A DNA stretch of 64,000 bases from assembly GCF_013114545.1 (NCBI RefSeq), contig NZ_VTXI01000002.1, forward strand, positions 186,001-250,000, given 5' to 3'. Both the position numbers and the translations under genes were made by a program. Position 1 is the stretch's first letter. Every line of letters starts with the position of its first letter. This DNA is from Vibrio sp. RE86 (GTDB lineage: Bacteria; Pseudomonadota; Gammaproteobacteria; Enterobacterales; Vibrionaceae). Below are positions 36,307-45,860 of the stretch, one piece after another. The notes beneath the pieces were generated by a model. That model searched no databases, was not told where the DNA came from, and was given only the letters and a program-made list of their open reading frames with translations.

Positions 36307-37200
36307 ATGGACGTAAAAGTCTTTAGAACCTTTTTGGAATTGGCTCAGGTGAGACATTTCGGAAAGGCCGCAGAAAATCTATATATTACTCAGGCGGCTG
36401 TCAGTGCGCGTATCAAACAGCTTGAAAGTTACTTTGATACTCAACTGTTTATCCGTGATCGCAACAACATAAAATTGACCTCTTCAGGTGAACGCTTGAT
36501 TGGCTATGCAGAGGTAATGGTCAGTACACTTCAGCAAGCTAAGTTAGAACTGTCTCTTGAAAGTGGTAAGGCGCTTCAACTGACGTTAGGTGGTACGCCG
36601 AACGTGTGGGATGCGTACTTACAAAACTGTTTAAGTTTGGTGACCGATGAATTCGAAGGTTACGGCTTTATGGCTGAGATCATGGGGCGTGAGGCGCTAA
36701 CACGTAATTTGCATGAACGTACCCTAGATATGGCTTTCGCTTTTGATCAGATTAAAGCAGACGAGCTCAACTGTAAGAAAGTGGCGGACGTGGTACTTAT
36801 TCTGGTCTCAACGCAGCAAGAAAGCTTGGAAACCGTGTTTCAAGAGAAGTATGTGTATGTCGATTGGGGAACCAAATTTGCGTCTGAACATGCTGAACGA
36901 CATCCAAAAATTCCAGCCCCTTATCTTCGCACATCAACGGCTCGTATCGCGTTAGATTTCATTCTCGAGAAAGGCGGAAGTGCGTATTTGCCAGCATCAT
37001 TGGTAGAGCCATTCCTTGCGAGTGGGCAGCTGCATAAAGTCACGGGAGTTGAGGATTGGTATCGCCCTATTTACCTGAGCTATCGTAAAGCGAGCACATC
37101 GGTAGAAGCGATCAAGCAAGTTGAAGAACTCGTGAAAACCATCGATCCAGTGACAGCTTACAGTCTTCAACAAATGGCTGATTTACCGGTTGATGAGTAA
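36307..37200 (+). CDS. hdfR: HdfR-type LysR family regulator
   Basis: 297 residues. N-terminal winged helix (VKVFRTFLELAQVRHFGKAAENLYITQAAVSARIKQLESYFDTQLFIRD) closely follows the HdfR sequence, and the C-terminal ligand domain spans about 90-290. In E. coli HdfR represses flhDC; the target here is unknown. AGAGGAA precedes ATG 36307. TTG-N9-CAA-like dyad CTTG/CAAG at 36269-36285 lies just upstream and could be its own binding site. Divergent from maoP. Confidence 0.88.
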   Translation: MDVKVFRTFLELAQVRHFGKAAENLYITQAAVSARIKQLESYFDTQLFIRDRNNIKLTSSGERLIGYAEVMVSTLQQAKLELSLESGKALQLTLGGTPNVWDAYLQNCLSLVTDEFEGYGFMAEIMGREALTRNLHERTLDMAFAFDQIKADELNCKKVADVVLILVSTQQESLETVFQEKYVYVDWGTKFASEHAERHPKIPAPYLRTSTARIALDFILEKGGSAYLPASLVEPFLASGQLHKVTGVEDWYRPIYLSYRKASTSVEAIKQVEELVKTIDPVTAYSLQQMADLPVDE

Positions 37201-37227
37201 CGCCGTTCTAGCTTTGTAGTTCCATTT

Positions 37228-37258
37228 AAGCCTCAGTCACTTGAGGCTTAATTTTATT
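37228..37258 (+). terminator. Intrinsic terminator after hdfR
   Basis: AAGCCTCA (37228-37235) and TGAGGCTT (37242-37249) form a stem followed by AATTTTATT. Confidence 0.8.
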
Positions 37259-37370
37259 CCCCATCTACTGTCTCGCGTCTATCTATCACCTTGCCACCGT
37301 CTACTTCGGGCGCTTGTAAACCAAAATAAATCGTACTGCTTGCGATCACTCTTCATATTTCATGTTACAC

Positions 37371-37389
37371 TAGTTGATATTAGCAACTA
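37371..37389 (+). promoter_or_regulatory. Operator-like dyad before the MarR gene
   Basis: TAGTTG (37371-37376) and CAACTA (37384-37389) are a perfect inverted pair with a 7-bp centre, of the size and TTG/CAA character of MarR-family operators. It lies 48 bp before the start of the MarR gene, suggesting autoregulation and control of the ABC exporter. Confidence 0.65.
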
Positions 37390-37436
37390 TATTTTTTAGT
37401 TAATCTGGCCGTCGGTGGCCAGATTAGGAAATGAAG

Positions 37437-37865
37437 ATGTCAGAACTCAAAACCTTAGAGAGCATGTTTAAGCTCATGCACATGTGTAAACGTAATGTGC
37501 ATCGGCAGCTAGAGCAGCTCAATTTAGATATCGCACCAATGCATGTTCGGGTGATTAAAATCATCAACAAAAGAGAAGTGTGTACCGCGATGGATATCGC
37601 CACTTGTCTTGACCGAGATAAAGGTCAAGTGACGCGTCTTATCAATACTTTGATTGAGCTGGATTACGTTCAGAAAACGCCAAACCCTGATGATAAACGC
37701 AGCCAATGTTTGTTGATTACTGAAAAAGGGCAGGGCGTGATTGAACATATTAAGACGATCGACCGAGCGGTTGCGGACAAGCTGACAGATGGCATTTCTG
37801 AACAAGACTTGCAGACATTTGAGCGCATAACCAAAGCGATGTCTGGCAACTTGTGCTGTAAATAA
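37437..37865 (+). CDS. MarR-family transcriptional regulator
   Basis: 142 residues from ATG 37437, preferred over 37431 because TTAGGA then sits at a normal distance. The winged helix is TAMDIATCLDRDKGQVTRLINTLIELDYVQKTPNPDDKRSQCLLITEKGQ, which matches MarR with its DxRS wing. C-terminal cysteines (NLCCK) are unusual and could sense oxidants. It is the first gene before two ABC exporter subunits (52 bp gap), and an operator-like dyad precedes it, so it probably represses this operon. Confidence 0.87.
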   Translation: MSELKTLESMFKLMHMCKRNVHRQLEQLNLDIAPMHVRVIKIINKREVCTAMDIATCLDRDKGQVTRLINTLIELDYVQKTPNPDDKRSQCLLITEKGQGVIEHIKTIDRAVADKLTDGISEQDLQTFERITKAMSGNLCCK

Positions 37866-37917
37866 AACGATTGGTTTGACCGACGAAATCGTTGTAATTA
37901 ATGAAAAGAAGAGTCTT

Positions 37918-39681
37918 ATGACCAAAAAGCAATTTATCGCGCACTATTTGCGTTTAAATCGCACCTCTTATCTGCTTGCGATCGTGTTCATTTTTCTTGT
38001 GAACTGGCTACAAGTCGAGATCCCTAGGTATATTCAGTTAGCCATTGATCTGATTGATGACGCCTCAGTATCAGGGCATGAGCAGCTAAAAACTTACGTG
38101 GCATTGGTTGTTGTATTGTCAGTGGCGATGATCGGTGTGCGTGTACTCTCTCGAATATACGCACTCAACCCAGGTCGTATTACAGAAGCTGCGTTAAAAA
38201 ACACCTTATTGAATAAGCTCAATCGCTTGCCGAATAGCTTTCATGCGCAGTTTGCATCAGGACGTCTAATCTCCATCATGAATAATGATCTGCAAGGGGT
38301 TCGTTTGATGTTCGGTGTCGGGTTCTTGCAGTTCTTTAATGCATTACTCGCCTTGTCTTTGACACCTATCTGGATGTGGCGAATTTCCCCAGAACTGACG
38401 CTTTACTCTGTGATTCCAATCTTGATTGCGTTTGTTATTTTCCGCGTTGGGTTTGTTCGCATGAAAACTCTTCACATGGAGCACATGCGCCGCCTACAAA
38501 ACCTCTCTGCGCAAATGATGAGTTACTTGTCTGGCATTGATCTAATCAAAAGCCAGCAGATGTCGCCGTGGGTGAGGGCGGAAACGGAAAAACTTAATCA
38601 ACTGTTGCTTCAATGTCGAATGAAGATTACCCGTATTCAAGTCTTCTTCATGCCTGTTCTGGATTATGCCAACAACTTAATGAAGATCTTAATTTTGGGT
38701 CTTGGCGGCTACATGTTGATGAATCAAGAGCTGTCACTGGGCGAGATTACTGCGTTTTTGACCTACTCAGTGCTGCTTGCGATGCCGCTAATGCAGTTAG
38801 GCCGAATAGCGACCATCTTTCAGCGAGGTATGGTCGGCATCACAAGTGCGCAGACAATTTTAAACGCTAAAGTGCCAGAGACCGATGAAACTGAGTTAGA
38901 GCAGTCGAAAGTGGCAGAGCTAAGAGGGGCGACATTGTCGGTGCGCAACCTAAGCTTTGCTTATAAAGAGGGCGAGCGCCTGATACTGGATGATATTAGC
39001 TTCGATATTCCTGCGGGCAAAAAAGTCGGCGTGCTCGGCAGTATTGGTTCGGGTAAAACGACATTGGTCAATTGCTTAAACCACCATTTGGATTTGCCTG
39101 AAGGCGCTGTTTACTTAGGTGATAAAGACGTATCGATGTTTTCTCGCAGTGACCTGCGCCGTTATATCAAGACCGTGACGCAAGACCCTTATTTGTTCTC
39201 TGCGACTGTGGAAGACAACATCCGATTCGGTAGTCAGGATGCCAATATCGCCAAAGAGCAGGTTGATGAAGTGTTGGAACTGAGTCAATTTGCAGGGGAT
39301 GTGACCCGCTTTGAAAATGGCGATCAAACCTTGGTAGGCGAGAAAGGCATAATGTTGTCTGGCGGACAAAAACAGCGTCTGAGTATTGCTCGGGCACTAT
39401 TGGAGCCCGCGGACTTGATCATCATGGATAATGTACTCTCCGCCGTTGATTACGAAACGGAACGTAAGATTCTAGAAGGCCTATTTGAACGCTTAGAAAA
39501 TCAGTCTGTGCTGGTGGTCTCTCACCGAGTCAACGCGCTCGAATACATGGATGAAATCATCGTACTCAATGAAGGCAAAATCATCGCTAAGGGTGACCAT
39601 TCGACTCTGCTTAGAACTTGTCCTTATTATCTGGAGACTTGGCAGTTACAGCAGAATGAAACGGAGGCAGCAGCATGTTAA
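37918..39681 (+). CDS. ABC exporter half-transporter, degenerate-site subunit (MdlA-like)
   Basis: 587 residues from ATG 37918: six membrane helices (about 1-310) plus an ATP-binding domain (about 335-585). Walker A is GSIGSGKT, the signature is canonical LSGGQ, and Walker B is LIIMDN: the catalytic Glu is replaced by Asn. The H-loop His (VVSHR) remains. It overlaps the next subunit gene by 7 bp. Pattern and order match heterodimeric exporters of the MdlAB type. Substrate unknown. Confidence 0.85.
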   Translation: MTKKQFIAHYLRLNRTSYLLAIVFIFLVNWLQVEIPRYIQLAIDLIDDASVSGHEQLKTYVALVVVLSVAMIGVRVLSRIYALNPGRITEAALKNTLLNKLNRLPNSFHAQFASGRLISIMNNDLQGVRLMFGVGFLQFFNALLALSLTPIWMWRISPELTLYSVIPILIAFVIFRVGFVRMKTLHMEHMRRLQNLSAQMMSYLSGIDLIKSQQMSPWVRAETEKLNQLLLQCRMKITRIQVFFMPVLDYANNLMKILILGLGGYMLMNQELSLGEITAFLTYSVLLAMPLMQLGRIATIFQRGMVGITSAQTILNAKVPETDETELEQSKVAELRGATLSVRNLSFAYKEGERLILDDISFDIPAGKKVGVLGSIGSGKTTLVNCLNHHLDLPEGAVYLGDKDVSMFSRSDLRRYIKTVTQDPYLFSATVEDNIRFGSQDANIAKEQVDEVLELSQFAGDVTRFENGDQTLVGEKGIMLSGGQKQRLSIARALLEPADLIIMDNVLSAVDYETERKILEGLFERLENQSVLVVSHRVNALEYMDEIIVLNEGKIIAKGDHSTLLRTCPYYLETWQLQQNETEAAAC

Positions 39682-41447
39682 AAGGTGTAGATGTTAAATA
39701 CCTCAAACACTTCTTCCAGTTTGCCAAGAAGTATAAGCGAACGGCTCTGATCGGCATTGCGATGTTACCGCTGACGGTGGCAACGAGTTTATTGTTCCCT
39801 TGGCTTATTATCCAAATCATTGATGTCCATTTGACTAAAGGTGATATGAATGGGCTATTGGAGTATGCCACGTATTTAGTTCTGGTGTTGATCGCAAGCT
39901 ATATTGTAGACACGACGTACGCTTACAACCTAAGAAAGACGGGGCAATATACGATCACTGATATGCGTTCAGTACTGTTTGAGCGCGTACTGAAATTGCC
40001 ACGCAGCTATTTCGACAACACGCCAACAGGGGTGACCTTGTCACGCTTGACCAGCGATCTAGAAACCATCGGTGAGTCGTTTGTTCAGTCAGTAGTTGGT
40101 TTAGTTAAAGACACACTCAATACCATCGCATTGATCATGATGATGATGTGGATTGATTGGAGATTGACTCTGATTGTTCTTGTTGTAATGCCACCAGTGA
40201 TGGTTCTGACGGCCTATGTACGTAACCGCCTTCGTGAGCTTCATCTCACGACACGCTCTGCGTTAGCTCGCGGAATTGGTTACCTTCAGGAGGCATTGAT
40301 TGGGTCGAAAACCGTCCAGTTTTACCGCGCTGAAGCGCAAGTGGAAGCCAAGTTCAAAGGTTACACTGATGAGTTTCTTCATGCTCAGAAGAAGATTAAC
40401 AAGTACGACGCGATTTTGTTTTCGTTTATTTCGGGTATTACTTCCATCACGATCGCTCTGATGATCTGGTACGGGTCAGAGCAAGTGTTGGAAGGCGCAC
40501 TGACACTCGGTGTACTGATTGCGTTCATCAATACGTTAGAGAAGGTCTTTGTGCCAATTCGAGACTTTACTTCTCAGATTGCTTCGATTCAAAGTTCATT
40601 CGCCGCTTTTGACCACATTGAAGAGTTGTTTGTCGAGCCTACGGAAGAAGAAGGTCGACAATTGCTACCGACTGAGAAGGTCAAAAAGCAGTTAGAAACT
40701 TTCGAAAGCTTAGAGTTCAAGAGTGTGAGCTTCCGTTATAAATCGGACATGCCTTACGTGTTAAGAGATGTCTCGTTTGTTTTGGAGAAAGGTCACCAGA
40801 TTGCCCTTGTTGGATCGACAGGATCTGGCAAATCGACGATTTTGCGTTTGATTTCTAAGACTTATCAAGACTATGAAGGCAGCATCTTGCTGAATGGCAT
40901 AGAGCTTTCAGATATTTCTGTTGAAGACTCGACGCACTTATTCTCAATGATGATGCAAGACGTTCATCTTTTTGAACAAAGTATTGGTTTCAACATTGCA
41001 CTTGGCAAAGCCGATATCGACCGTGAGCAAATTGAACAAGCCGCTCGCTATGTGTACGCTGATCGTTTTATCGAGCAGCTTCCGAATAGCTATGATTTCG
41101 AACTGGATAAAAACGGTTCGAACCTATCGGTGGGTCAAACACAGCTGATTTCGTTTGCTCGAGCAGTCGCGCAAGGTGGACAAGTTATGATGCTGGATGA
41201 GGCGACAAGCTCTGTCGACTCGATCACTGAAGATCTTATTCAAAAAGCGATGCAGCGATTATTCAAAGAGAAAACCGTCATCGCTATTGCTCATAGGCTT
41301 AGTACCGTGCGTCACTCAGATACGATTCTTGTACTCGAAAGAGGGGAGATCGTGGAGCAAGGTAACCATCAGGAGCTGGTGGCTCAAAATGGCATTTACG
41401 CTGGATTACTTAATGAATCCATTGTTGAGTCGCAACTGACCGCATAA
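39675..41447 (+). CDS. ABC exporter half-transporter, catalytic-site subunit (MdlB-like)
   Basis: 590 residues: six membrane helices plus ATP-binding domain. Walker A is GSTGSGKS, Walker B is VMMLDE with the catalytic Glu, and the H-loop is intact (AIAHR). The signature is LSVGQ instead of LSGGQ. It pairs with the preceding subunit, whose Walker B lacks Glu. Together they should form one normal and one degenerate ATP site. Start ATG 39675 lies inside the previous gene. No terminator with a clear T run was seen after it. Confidence 0.85.
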   Translation: MLKGVDVKYLKHFFQFAKKYKRTALIGIAMLPLTVATSLLFPWLIIQIIDVHLTKGDMNGLLEYATYLVLVLIASYIVDTTYAYNLRKTGQYTITDMRSVLFERVLKLPRSYFDNTPTGVTLSRLTSDLETIGESFVQSVVGLVKDTLNTIALIMMMMWIDWRLTLIVLVVMPPVMVLTAYVRNRLRELHLTTRSALARGIGYLQEALIGSKTVQFYRAEAQVEAKFKGYTDEFLHAQKKINKYDAILFSFISGITSITIALMIWYGSEQVLEGALTLGVLIAFINTLEKVFVPIRDFTSQIASIQSSFAAFDHIEELFVEPTEEEGRQLLPTEKVKKQLETFESLEFKSVSFRYKSDMPYVLRDVSFVLEKGHQIALVGSTGSGKSTILRLISKTYQDYEGSILLNGIELSDISVEDSTHLFSMMMQDVHLFEQSIGFNIALGKADIDREQIEQAARYVYADRFIEQLPNSYDFELDKNGSNLSVGQTQLISFARAVAQGGQVMMLDEATSSVDSITEDLIQKAMQRLFKEKTVIAIAHRLSTVRHSDTILVLERGEIVEQGNHQELVAQNGIYAGLLNESIVESQLTA

Positions 41448-41590
41448 AAACTGAAATAGCTTCGTTTTATCAAAGCCCTAGCTGAATTGCTGGGGCTAGA
41501 TTACTTCGCTAAGCTTCTTGAAGCGCCATAAGTTAACCGTAAAATACTGGTGAATCTTTGAAATTAACTAAATCTTTGTAGGAGCTCGTG

Positions 41591-42337
41591 ATGAATATTG
41601 TCGTCGATAGCCATACACACACAATTGCGAGCGGACACGCTTACAGCACTATTATTGAGAATGCTCAGGCCTCAAAAGATAAGGGGTTAAAACTTCTTTG
41701 TACGACTGATCATGCTCCAGAAATGCCAGGTGCCCCCCACTACTGGTTTTTCAACAATCAAAGAGTTTTACCCCGTTTTTTACATGGAGTCGGAATTTTA
41801 CGAGGCGTAGAGGCCAATACCCTGAATGTGGAAGGCGATTTAGATTTGGCTCCTTCAACATATCAACACCTCGATTGGACGATAGCGAGCTTCCATGAAC
41901 CTGTGTTTCCGCCGTCAACGGAAGAGGTGCACACTCAAGCGCTCATTAACGTGATTCAAAACGGTAAAGTCGATGTACTTGGTCACTTGGGCAATCCGAA
42001 CTTTCCATTCGATATTCAAGCCGTATTAGAGTGTGCCAAGGAGCACAATGTGGCGATTGAGGTGAATAACACCTCACTGACAGGTAAAAGCCGTAAGGGA
42101 AGTGACGTTCGTTGTTCTGAGATTGTCAGAATAGGCAAAGAGGTCGGAGTCTACTTTACCACCGGTTCAGATGCTCACTTCTGTGAAGAAATAGCACGAT
42201 TGGATTTAGCCAAAGCTTTGCTCGAAAAGTACGAAGTCGATGAAGAAAAAATCATCTCGACCTCTACTTCACGTTTTCTCAACTTCTTGCTACTGCGTGG
42301 CAAAGAGCGAATTGAAGAATTTGAAGAGCTGTATTGA
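41591..42337 (+). CDS. ycdX: YcdX-type PHP-domain phosphatase
   Basis: 248 residues. The N-terminal metal-ligand motif [15 protein letters not shown] is followed by [29 protein letters not shown] and GSDAHFCEE, which are the spaced His/Asp ligands of the trinuclear zinc site of YcdX. It acts as a phosphatase of uncertain physiological substrate; E. coli YcdX is linked to swarming. ATG 41591 is chosen over GTG 41588 because GGAG lies at 41581-41584. Confidence 0.93.
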   Translation: MNIVVDSHTHTIASGHAYSTIIENAQASKDKGLKLLCTTDHAPEMPGAPHYWFFNNQRVLPRFLHGVGILRGVEANTLNVEGDLDLAPSTYQHLDWTIASFHEPVFPPSTEEVHTQALINVIQNGKVDVLGHLGNPNFPFDIQAVLECAKEHNVAIEVNNTSLTGKSRKGSDVRCSEIVRIGKEVGVYFTTGSDAHFCEEIARLDLAKALLEKYEVDEEKIISTSTSRFLNFLLLRGKERIEEFEELY

Positions 42338-42345
42338 TTGCTAAT

Positions 42346-42371
42346 AGCCTCGCACTGTGCGAGGCTTTTTT
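42346..42371 (+). terminator. Intrinsic terminator
   Basis: AGCCTCGCAC (42346-42355) and GTGCGAGGCT (42356-42365) form a long stem with almost no loop (a few central pairs will open), followed by TTTTT. It ends the ycdX transcript and lies within the last bases of the convergent lipoprotein gene. Confidence 0.85.
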
Positions 42372-42780
42372 AGTTTATAGGCTGCAGGGCGTTTCCGTCG
42401 TATTCGTAGCAAACGTTTTTGTACACATTCAACGTGTAAGCACTTTCCCCCCAAATGCAAAGTCGATTTGATGTAACGTTATATTTGGCATCAAACTCTT
42501 GTCTATCTGAGGCTCCAATAAAATCGTCGGGAAGTGAAATAAAGCGCTGACTTGAAGAGTCGAAAATACTGCCGCACATTGCGCCACCTCCGCAAGGGTA
42601 AGTTATTACGAAGTCGTCAGCATTAAAATTAGGCCCTTTCTCATACACTCTTATAAAGGCCTGCTTAAAATCATCAGAGAATTCTTCATTTTCGGTAATA
42701 TCCGTTATTGAAGCAGAGACATTTCCAGACATGCATCCGTTTAAGCTAAGTAACAATGTAAGCAACAATGCTTTTCTCAT
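42370..42780 (-). CDS. Lipoprotein, candidate T6SS immunity protein
   Basis: 136 residues. Signal peptide with lipobox LNGC (Cys at 16), so periplasmic and lipid-anchored. The mature part is acidic, with cysteines in YPCGGGAMCGS and RLCIWG...NVCYEYDG that could form disulphides. It overlaps the vgrG stop codon (ATGA at 42777-42780), so it is translationally coupled to a VgrG that ends in a wall-hydrolase-like domain. By analogy with V. cholerae VgrG3/TsiV3, it is likely the immunity protein. I do not recognise the family directly. Confidence 0.75.
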   Translation of the reverse strand: MRKALLLTLLLSLNGCMSGNVSASITDITENEEFSDDFKQAFIRVYEKGPNFNADDFVITYPCGGGAMCGSIFDSSSQRFISLPDDFIGASDRQEFDAKYNVTSNRLCIWGESAYTLNVYKNVCYEYDGNALQPIN

Positions 42781-45700
42781 TTTGATGCCTTTATTTTAGA
42801 TTTCAAAAGTACTTGTTTCATTTCTTTAGGAGATATATGAGCCTTGTTTAAACCATCTCCAGAGTAATATGATTCCCCACCTTGTGCTATTCTGTTTTTA
42901 CTTATCTTTTGCCCCTTTTCCACTCCAGCTGAAGCGAATTCTTTGGCCCAAGCATAGATAGCATCTTCTAATGATCCATCGCTTTCAAGGTAACTAATAA
43001 TATGTGGTCGCTTAACTCTAATTAGATAATCGTTAAAAATCGTATCTTGTACTGTTTTATTGAACAATTTCTTCTTATCTATATTTAGTTGTTTAATTGC
43101 AGCATCCAGCGTACTCGGGATTAGCTGAAACCGTCCAACTGCAAACGCTTCTCTTGTTCTTTGTAATTCTTGGACTTGAACAATAGTCATACTTGTGAGG
43201 TCTGTATTATAAAATGAACGCAATCCACCTTTTGTTTTGTTGTAAGCGGAGTAATCATTGTTTGATTCTACATTACCCAAAAATAAACCAAACTCACTAT
43301 CGGCCCAGTTAACAGTGAGTTGATGGTATCTCCACCCCTCCACAAGTGCTTCATCTAGTCCCAAAATAGTCCCTTGGCCAACAATGCCGTCTGCGGCGCC
43401 AACGCTATAGGCTAAATGTGTGGTGTTGGTTGGCTGATAGCTTTCTTGAAACAGTTTGATCTGTCGTTTGGTCGTTGAGCCATAATCACCATCTGCCCCA
43501 TACTTGCCTAGATCCAACCCTAGTTCTAACAGAGCTTGTTGAATATATTCAACCTCTTGCCCATTTGAACCTTTCTTGTAGGAATGAGATTCACGGTTTG
43601 CGAGTTTATCGAGAGTGAGTGATTGTTTAAGCAAGAGGGATTTTAATCTTAAAGCTTCACCCTTTGATTGATCATTTTCGTCGATGGTAAGAATGGCATT
43701 CGATACCTCTAAAACTGAACTGATAGAGCTACTTTGATATGGGAACAACACTTCATTTTGCGCATTAAAGGAAGTTTTAACGTTAGATGCAGTGGTATGT
43801 TGGCTTGCCACAACGTCGTGCTTATCGATCTCTTCAACGTAAGTGTCATTGGATAAGCACTTTGGCAACTCAGCAGCCTGTCCTGCAAACCCACTGCCGC
43901 TTCCAGCACTGCCGCCTGAGTTTAGGTTCACACCTGCGCCGACTAAATGCACTCCAGCAGGGTCTACTTTAAGAAAACTGCCTGCAGCCTTTAGGGTTAT
44001 TTCAGAGCCAGCCTCAATCACGACTTTGTTACCCGCTTTTATGTGAATCTCAGAGCCAGATTCGTTTACCCACACAGTTCCCGTTTTTAGATGGAGTGAA
44101 CCCTCAACGATCAAGGTCTGATCTTTAGCGGTATAGTTGCGCTTATCGCCTTCTATAGTTTCGTGGTAATGGCGCTTAACATGACTGAAATTGTTATTTT
44201 CAACTACTATGTGTTCATCGTTCTTAATGTGCGTTGTGGAGTCATGACCAATTTCTTTGTCCCAGTCTTTTTGAGCGTGAATAAACACTTGCTCATTGCC
44301 GCCTTGGTCGTCAAAGCTTAGTTCGTTGTACCCTTCGCCTTGGTGAGTCTCGCTGCGTAAAACGGTTTTCGTTTTGTGTTCAGGAAGCGGGTAGGGGGGC
44401 GTATTGGTCGCGTGGTAAGTTCTACCTGTGATAATCGGCTGATCAGGATCGCCATTAAGAAATTCGACAATGACTTCGTGTCCGACCCTAGGCAGGGCGA
44501 TGGTTCCATATTGACTGCCTGCCCATGATTGAGATACACGAATCCAACATGAACTGTATTCATCGCCGTTAGAGTACCTATCCCAAGGGAACTGTACTTT
44601 AACTCGACCAAATTCATCACAGTATATTTCTTCATTTTCGGGGCCAACAACCGTAGCGATCATCGGTCCATCAACTATGGGTTTCGTTGTTGGTTCTGCT
44701 TGCCAGTTATGTTGACTGGGGATGACGGAAAAGCGATTGCTGTACGTTGTCGCGCCAGAGCCGCCTTCCTCTTCCAGTGCTTGAGGTTGGCTGCCTGTGT
44801 GATGCACAGAAACGACCAGCCATTCTTGAGCGACTGTTTTATCGAAGTGGTCTTGCACGAAAAATTTAAATCCAGCTTGTAGAGTTGGAACGTCGCTTTT
44901 CCCGGTTGCGATGTAAGCTTCTCTTGCTAGGAATTCTGCTCTAACGTGAGAAAAGTGCTTACCAACCTCACTTGATTTGAAGCGACCTGGCGCATCGAAA
45001 TGTTCATATAGACTTTCATCTGTGCCGCCATGCTTACTGAGTGCTTCCTGTTTAAATGAGTAGCTTGGCTTTTTAAAGCTGTAATCTTTTAGCACTGCGC
45101 TGGTTGAAGTATTGGATTTAGCAACCTCAAAATGCGAGATAAAAGGGACTTCAGCGTTACCGCCGCTTAACGCGTTGTACAAAATGGGATCAGGTAAGGA
45201 GGGAAGCTGAGCACTCGAATCACAAAACAGTAATGTGTACTTTCCTTGGCTAAAAATAAAGCTGTAAATCAGCCCCTCTTCAGCCGCAAGGCGATGTAAA
45301 AAGTCTAAGTCGGTCTCTCGATACTGAACGCAAAACTCCCTTTGAGAAAAGTCGGTTTTGGTTGAGAAAGCAAAGTCATTAATATTCATCTCTTTTAGCA
45401 AAATAGAGATAATTTCAGGGACTGTTTTTTGCTGAAAGAGACGACAATTTTGTCGCAGAGACAGGCGCTCTAACGCTGGCGTTAACGTTAATCCATAAAA
45501 GGTATAGTGATGGCCAGTATCTCCCGTAGAAAAGCTGCGAACGATACCTTCGATGCGTTGGCTAATTTCTCCGTTCCGATAGAGAGTCAATTGAACATTT
45601 TTTTCGAGAATATCATCGGGGTTGATAAAAGGGTCTCGGCTTGCGAGTTGCACATCATAGCGATACCCATTGCATTGGACACGGTCACTAGAAGATTGCT

Positions 45701-45791
45701 GTGAGATTGAACTGGTACCATCGAACTCTCTGACGACAAAGGTATCTGGATTGAGTCCATCTACGGTAAGGGTGAAGTGTAGAGTTGGCAT
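42777..45791 (-). CDS. vgrG: VgrG tip protein with peptidoglycan-hydrolase-like C-terminus (T6SS effector)
   Basis: 1004 residues from the ATG at 45791 (GGATC upstream). Residues 1-about 600 are the gp27/gp5-like spike (FCVQYRETDLDFLHRLAAEEGLIYSF, SHPFYGTV-like PRVGHEVIVEFLNGDPDQPIITGRTYHATN, and a beta-helix of IHIKAGNKVVIEAGSEITLKAAGS). A Gly/Ser linker follows, then a PG-binding module (about 735-820: LGLDLGKYGADGDYGSTTKRQIKLFQESY), then a lysozyme-like domain (about 821-1004) with Glu842 (NVESNNDYS) and GRFQLIPSTLDAA. Architecture and length match V. cholerae VgrG3. The hydrolase acts in the recipient periplasm. Confidence 0.9.
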   Translation of the reverse strand: MPTLHFTLTVDGLNPDTFVVREFDGTSSISQQSSSDRVQCNGYRYDVQLASRDPFINPDDILEKNVQLTLYRNGEISQRIEGIVRSFSTGDTGHHYTFYGLTLTPALERLSLRQNCRLFQQKTVPEIISILLKEMNINDFAFSTKTDFSQREFCVQYRETDLDFLHRLAAEEGLIYSFIFSQGKYTLLFCDSSAQLPSLPDPILYNALSGGNAEVPFISHFEVAKSNTSTSAVLKDYSFKKPSYSFKQEALSKHGGTDESLYEHFDAPGRFKSSEVGKHFSHVRAEFLAREAYIATGKSDVPTLQAGFKFFVQDHFDKTVAQEWLVVSVHHTGSQPQALEEEGGSGATTYSNRFSVIPSQHNWQAEPTTKPIVDGPMIATVVGPENEEIYCDEFGRVKVQFPWDRYSNGDEYSSCWIRVSQSWAGSQYGTIALPRVGHEVIVEFLNGDPDQPIITGRTYHATNTPPYPLPEHKTKTVLRSETHQGEGYNELSFDDQGGNEQVFIHAQKDWDKEIGHDSTTHIKNDEHIVVENNNFSHVKRHYHETIEGDKRNYTAKDQTLIVEGSLHLKTGTVWVNESGSEIHIKAGNKVVIEAGSEITLKAAGSFLKVDPAGVHLVGAGVNLNSGGSAGSGSGFAGQAAELPKCLSNDTYVEEIDKHDVVASQHTTASNVKTSFNAQNEVLFPYQSSSISSVLEVSNAILTIDENDQSKGEALRLKSLLLKQSLTLDKLANRESHSYKKGSNGQEVEYIQQALLELGLDLGKYGADGDYGSTTKRQIKLFQESYQPTNTTHLAYSVGAADGIVGQGTILGLDEALVEGWRYHQLTVNWADSEFGLFLGNVESNNDYSAYNKTKGGLRSFYNTDLTSMTIVQVQELQRTREAFAVGRFQLIPSTLDAAIKQLNIDKKKLFNKTVQDTIFNDYLIRVKRPHIISYLESDGSLEDAIYAWAKEFASAGVEKGQKISKNRIAQGGESYYSGDGLNKAHISPKEMKQVLLKSKIKASK

Positions 45792-45827
45792 TAACGAGAT
45801 CCTACGGCTTGGACAAAACGACAAAGA

Positions 45828-45844
45828 CCCACCAAAAGGGTGGG
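45828..45844 (-). terminator. Hairpin between hcp and vgrG, possible attenuator
   Basis: CCCACC (45828-45833) and GGTGGG (45839-45844) form a six-pair GC stem; on the minus strand it is followed by TCTTTGTCGTTTTG. It would terminate only part of the transcripts leaving hcp, giving more Hcp than VgrG. The T run is weak. Confidence 0.5.
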
Positions 45845-45860
45845 CCTAAGGTAAAAGCGA

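Noticed and set aside
41465..41500. AAAGCCCTAGC/GCTGGGGCT hairpin after the ABC exporter as terminator
   Set aside because: The stem is imperfect and followed by AGATTACTT without a T run; too weak to call.
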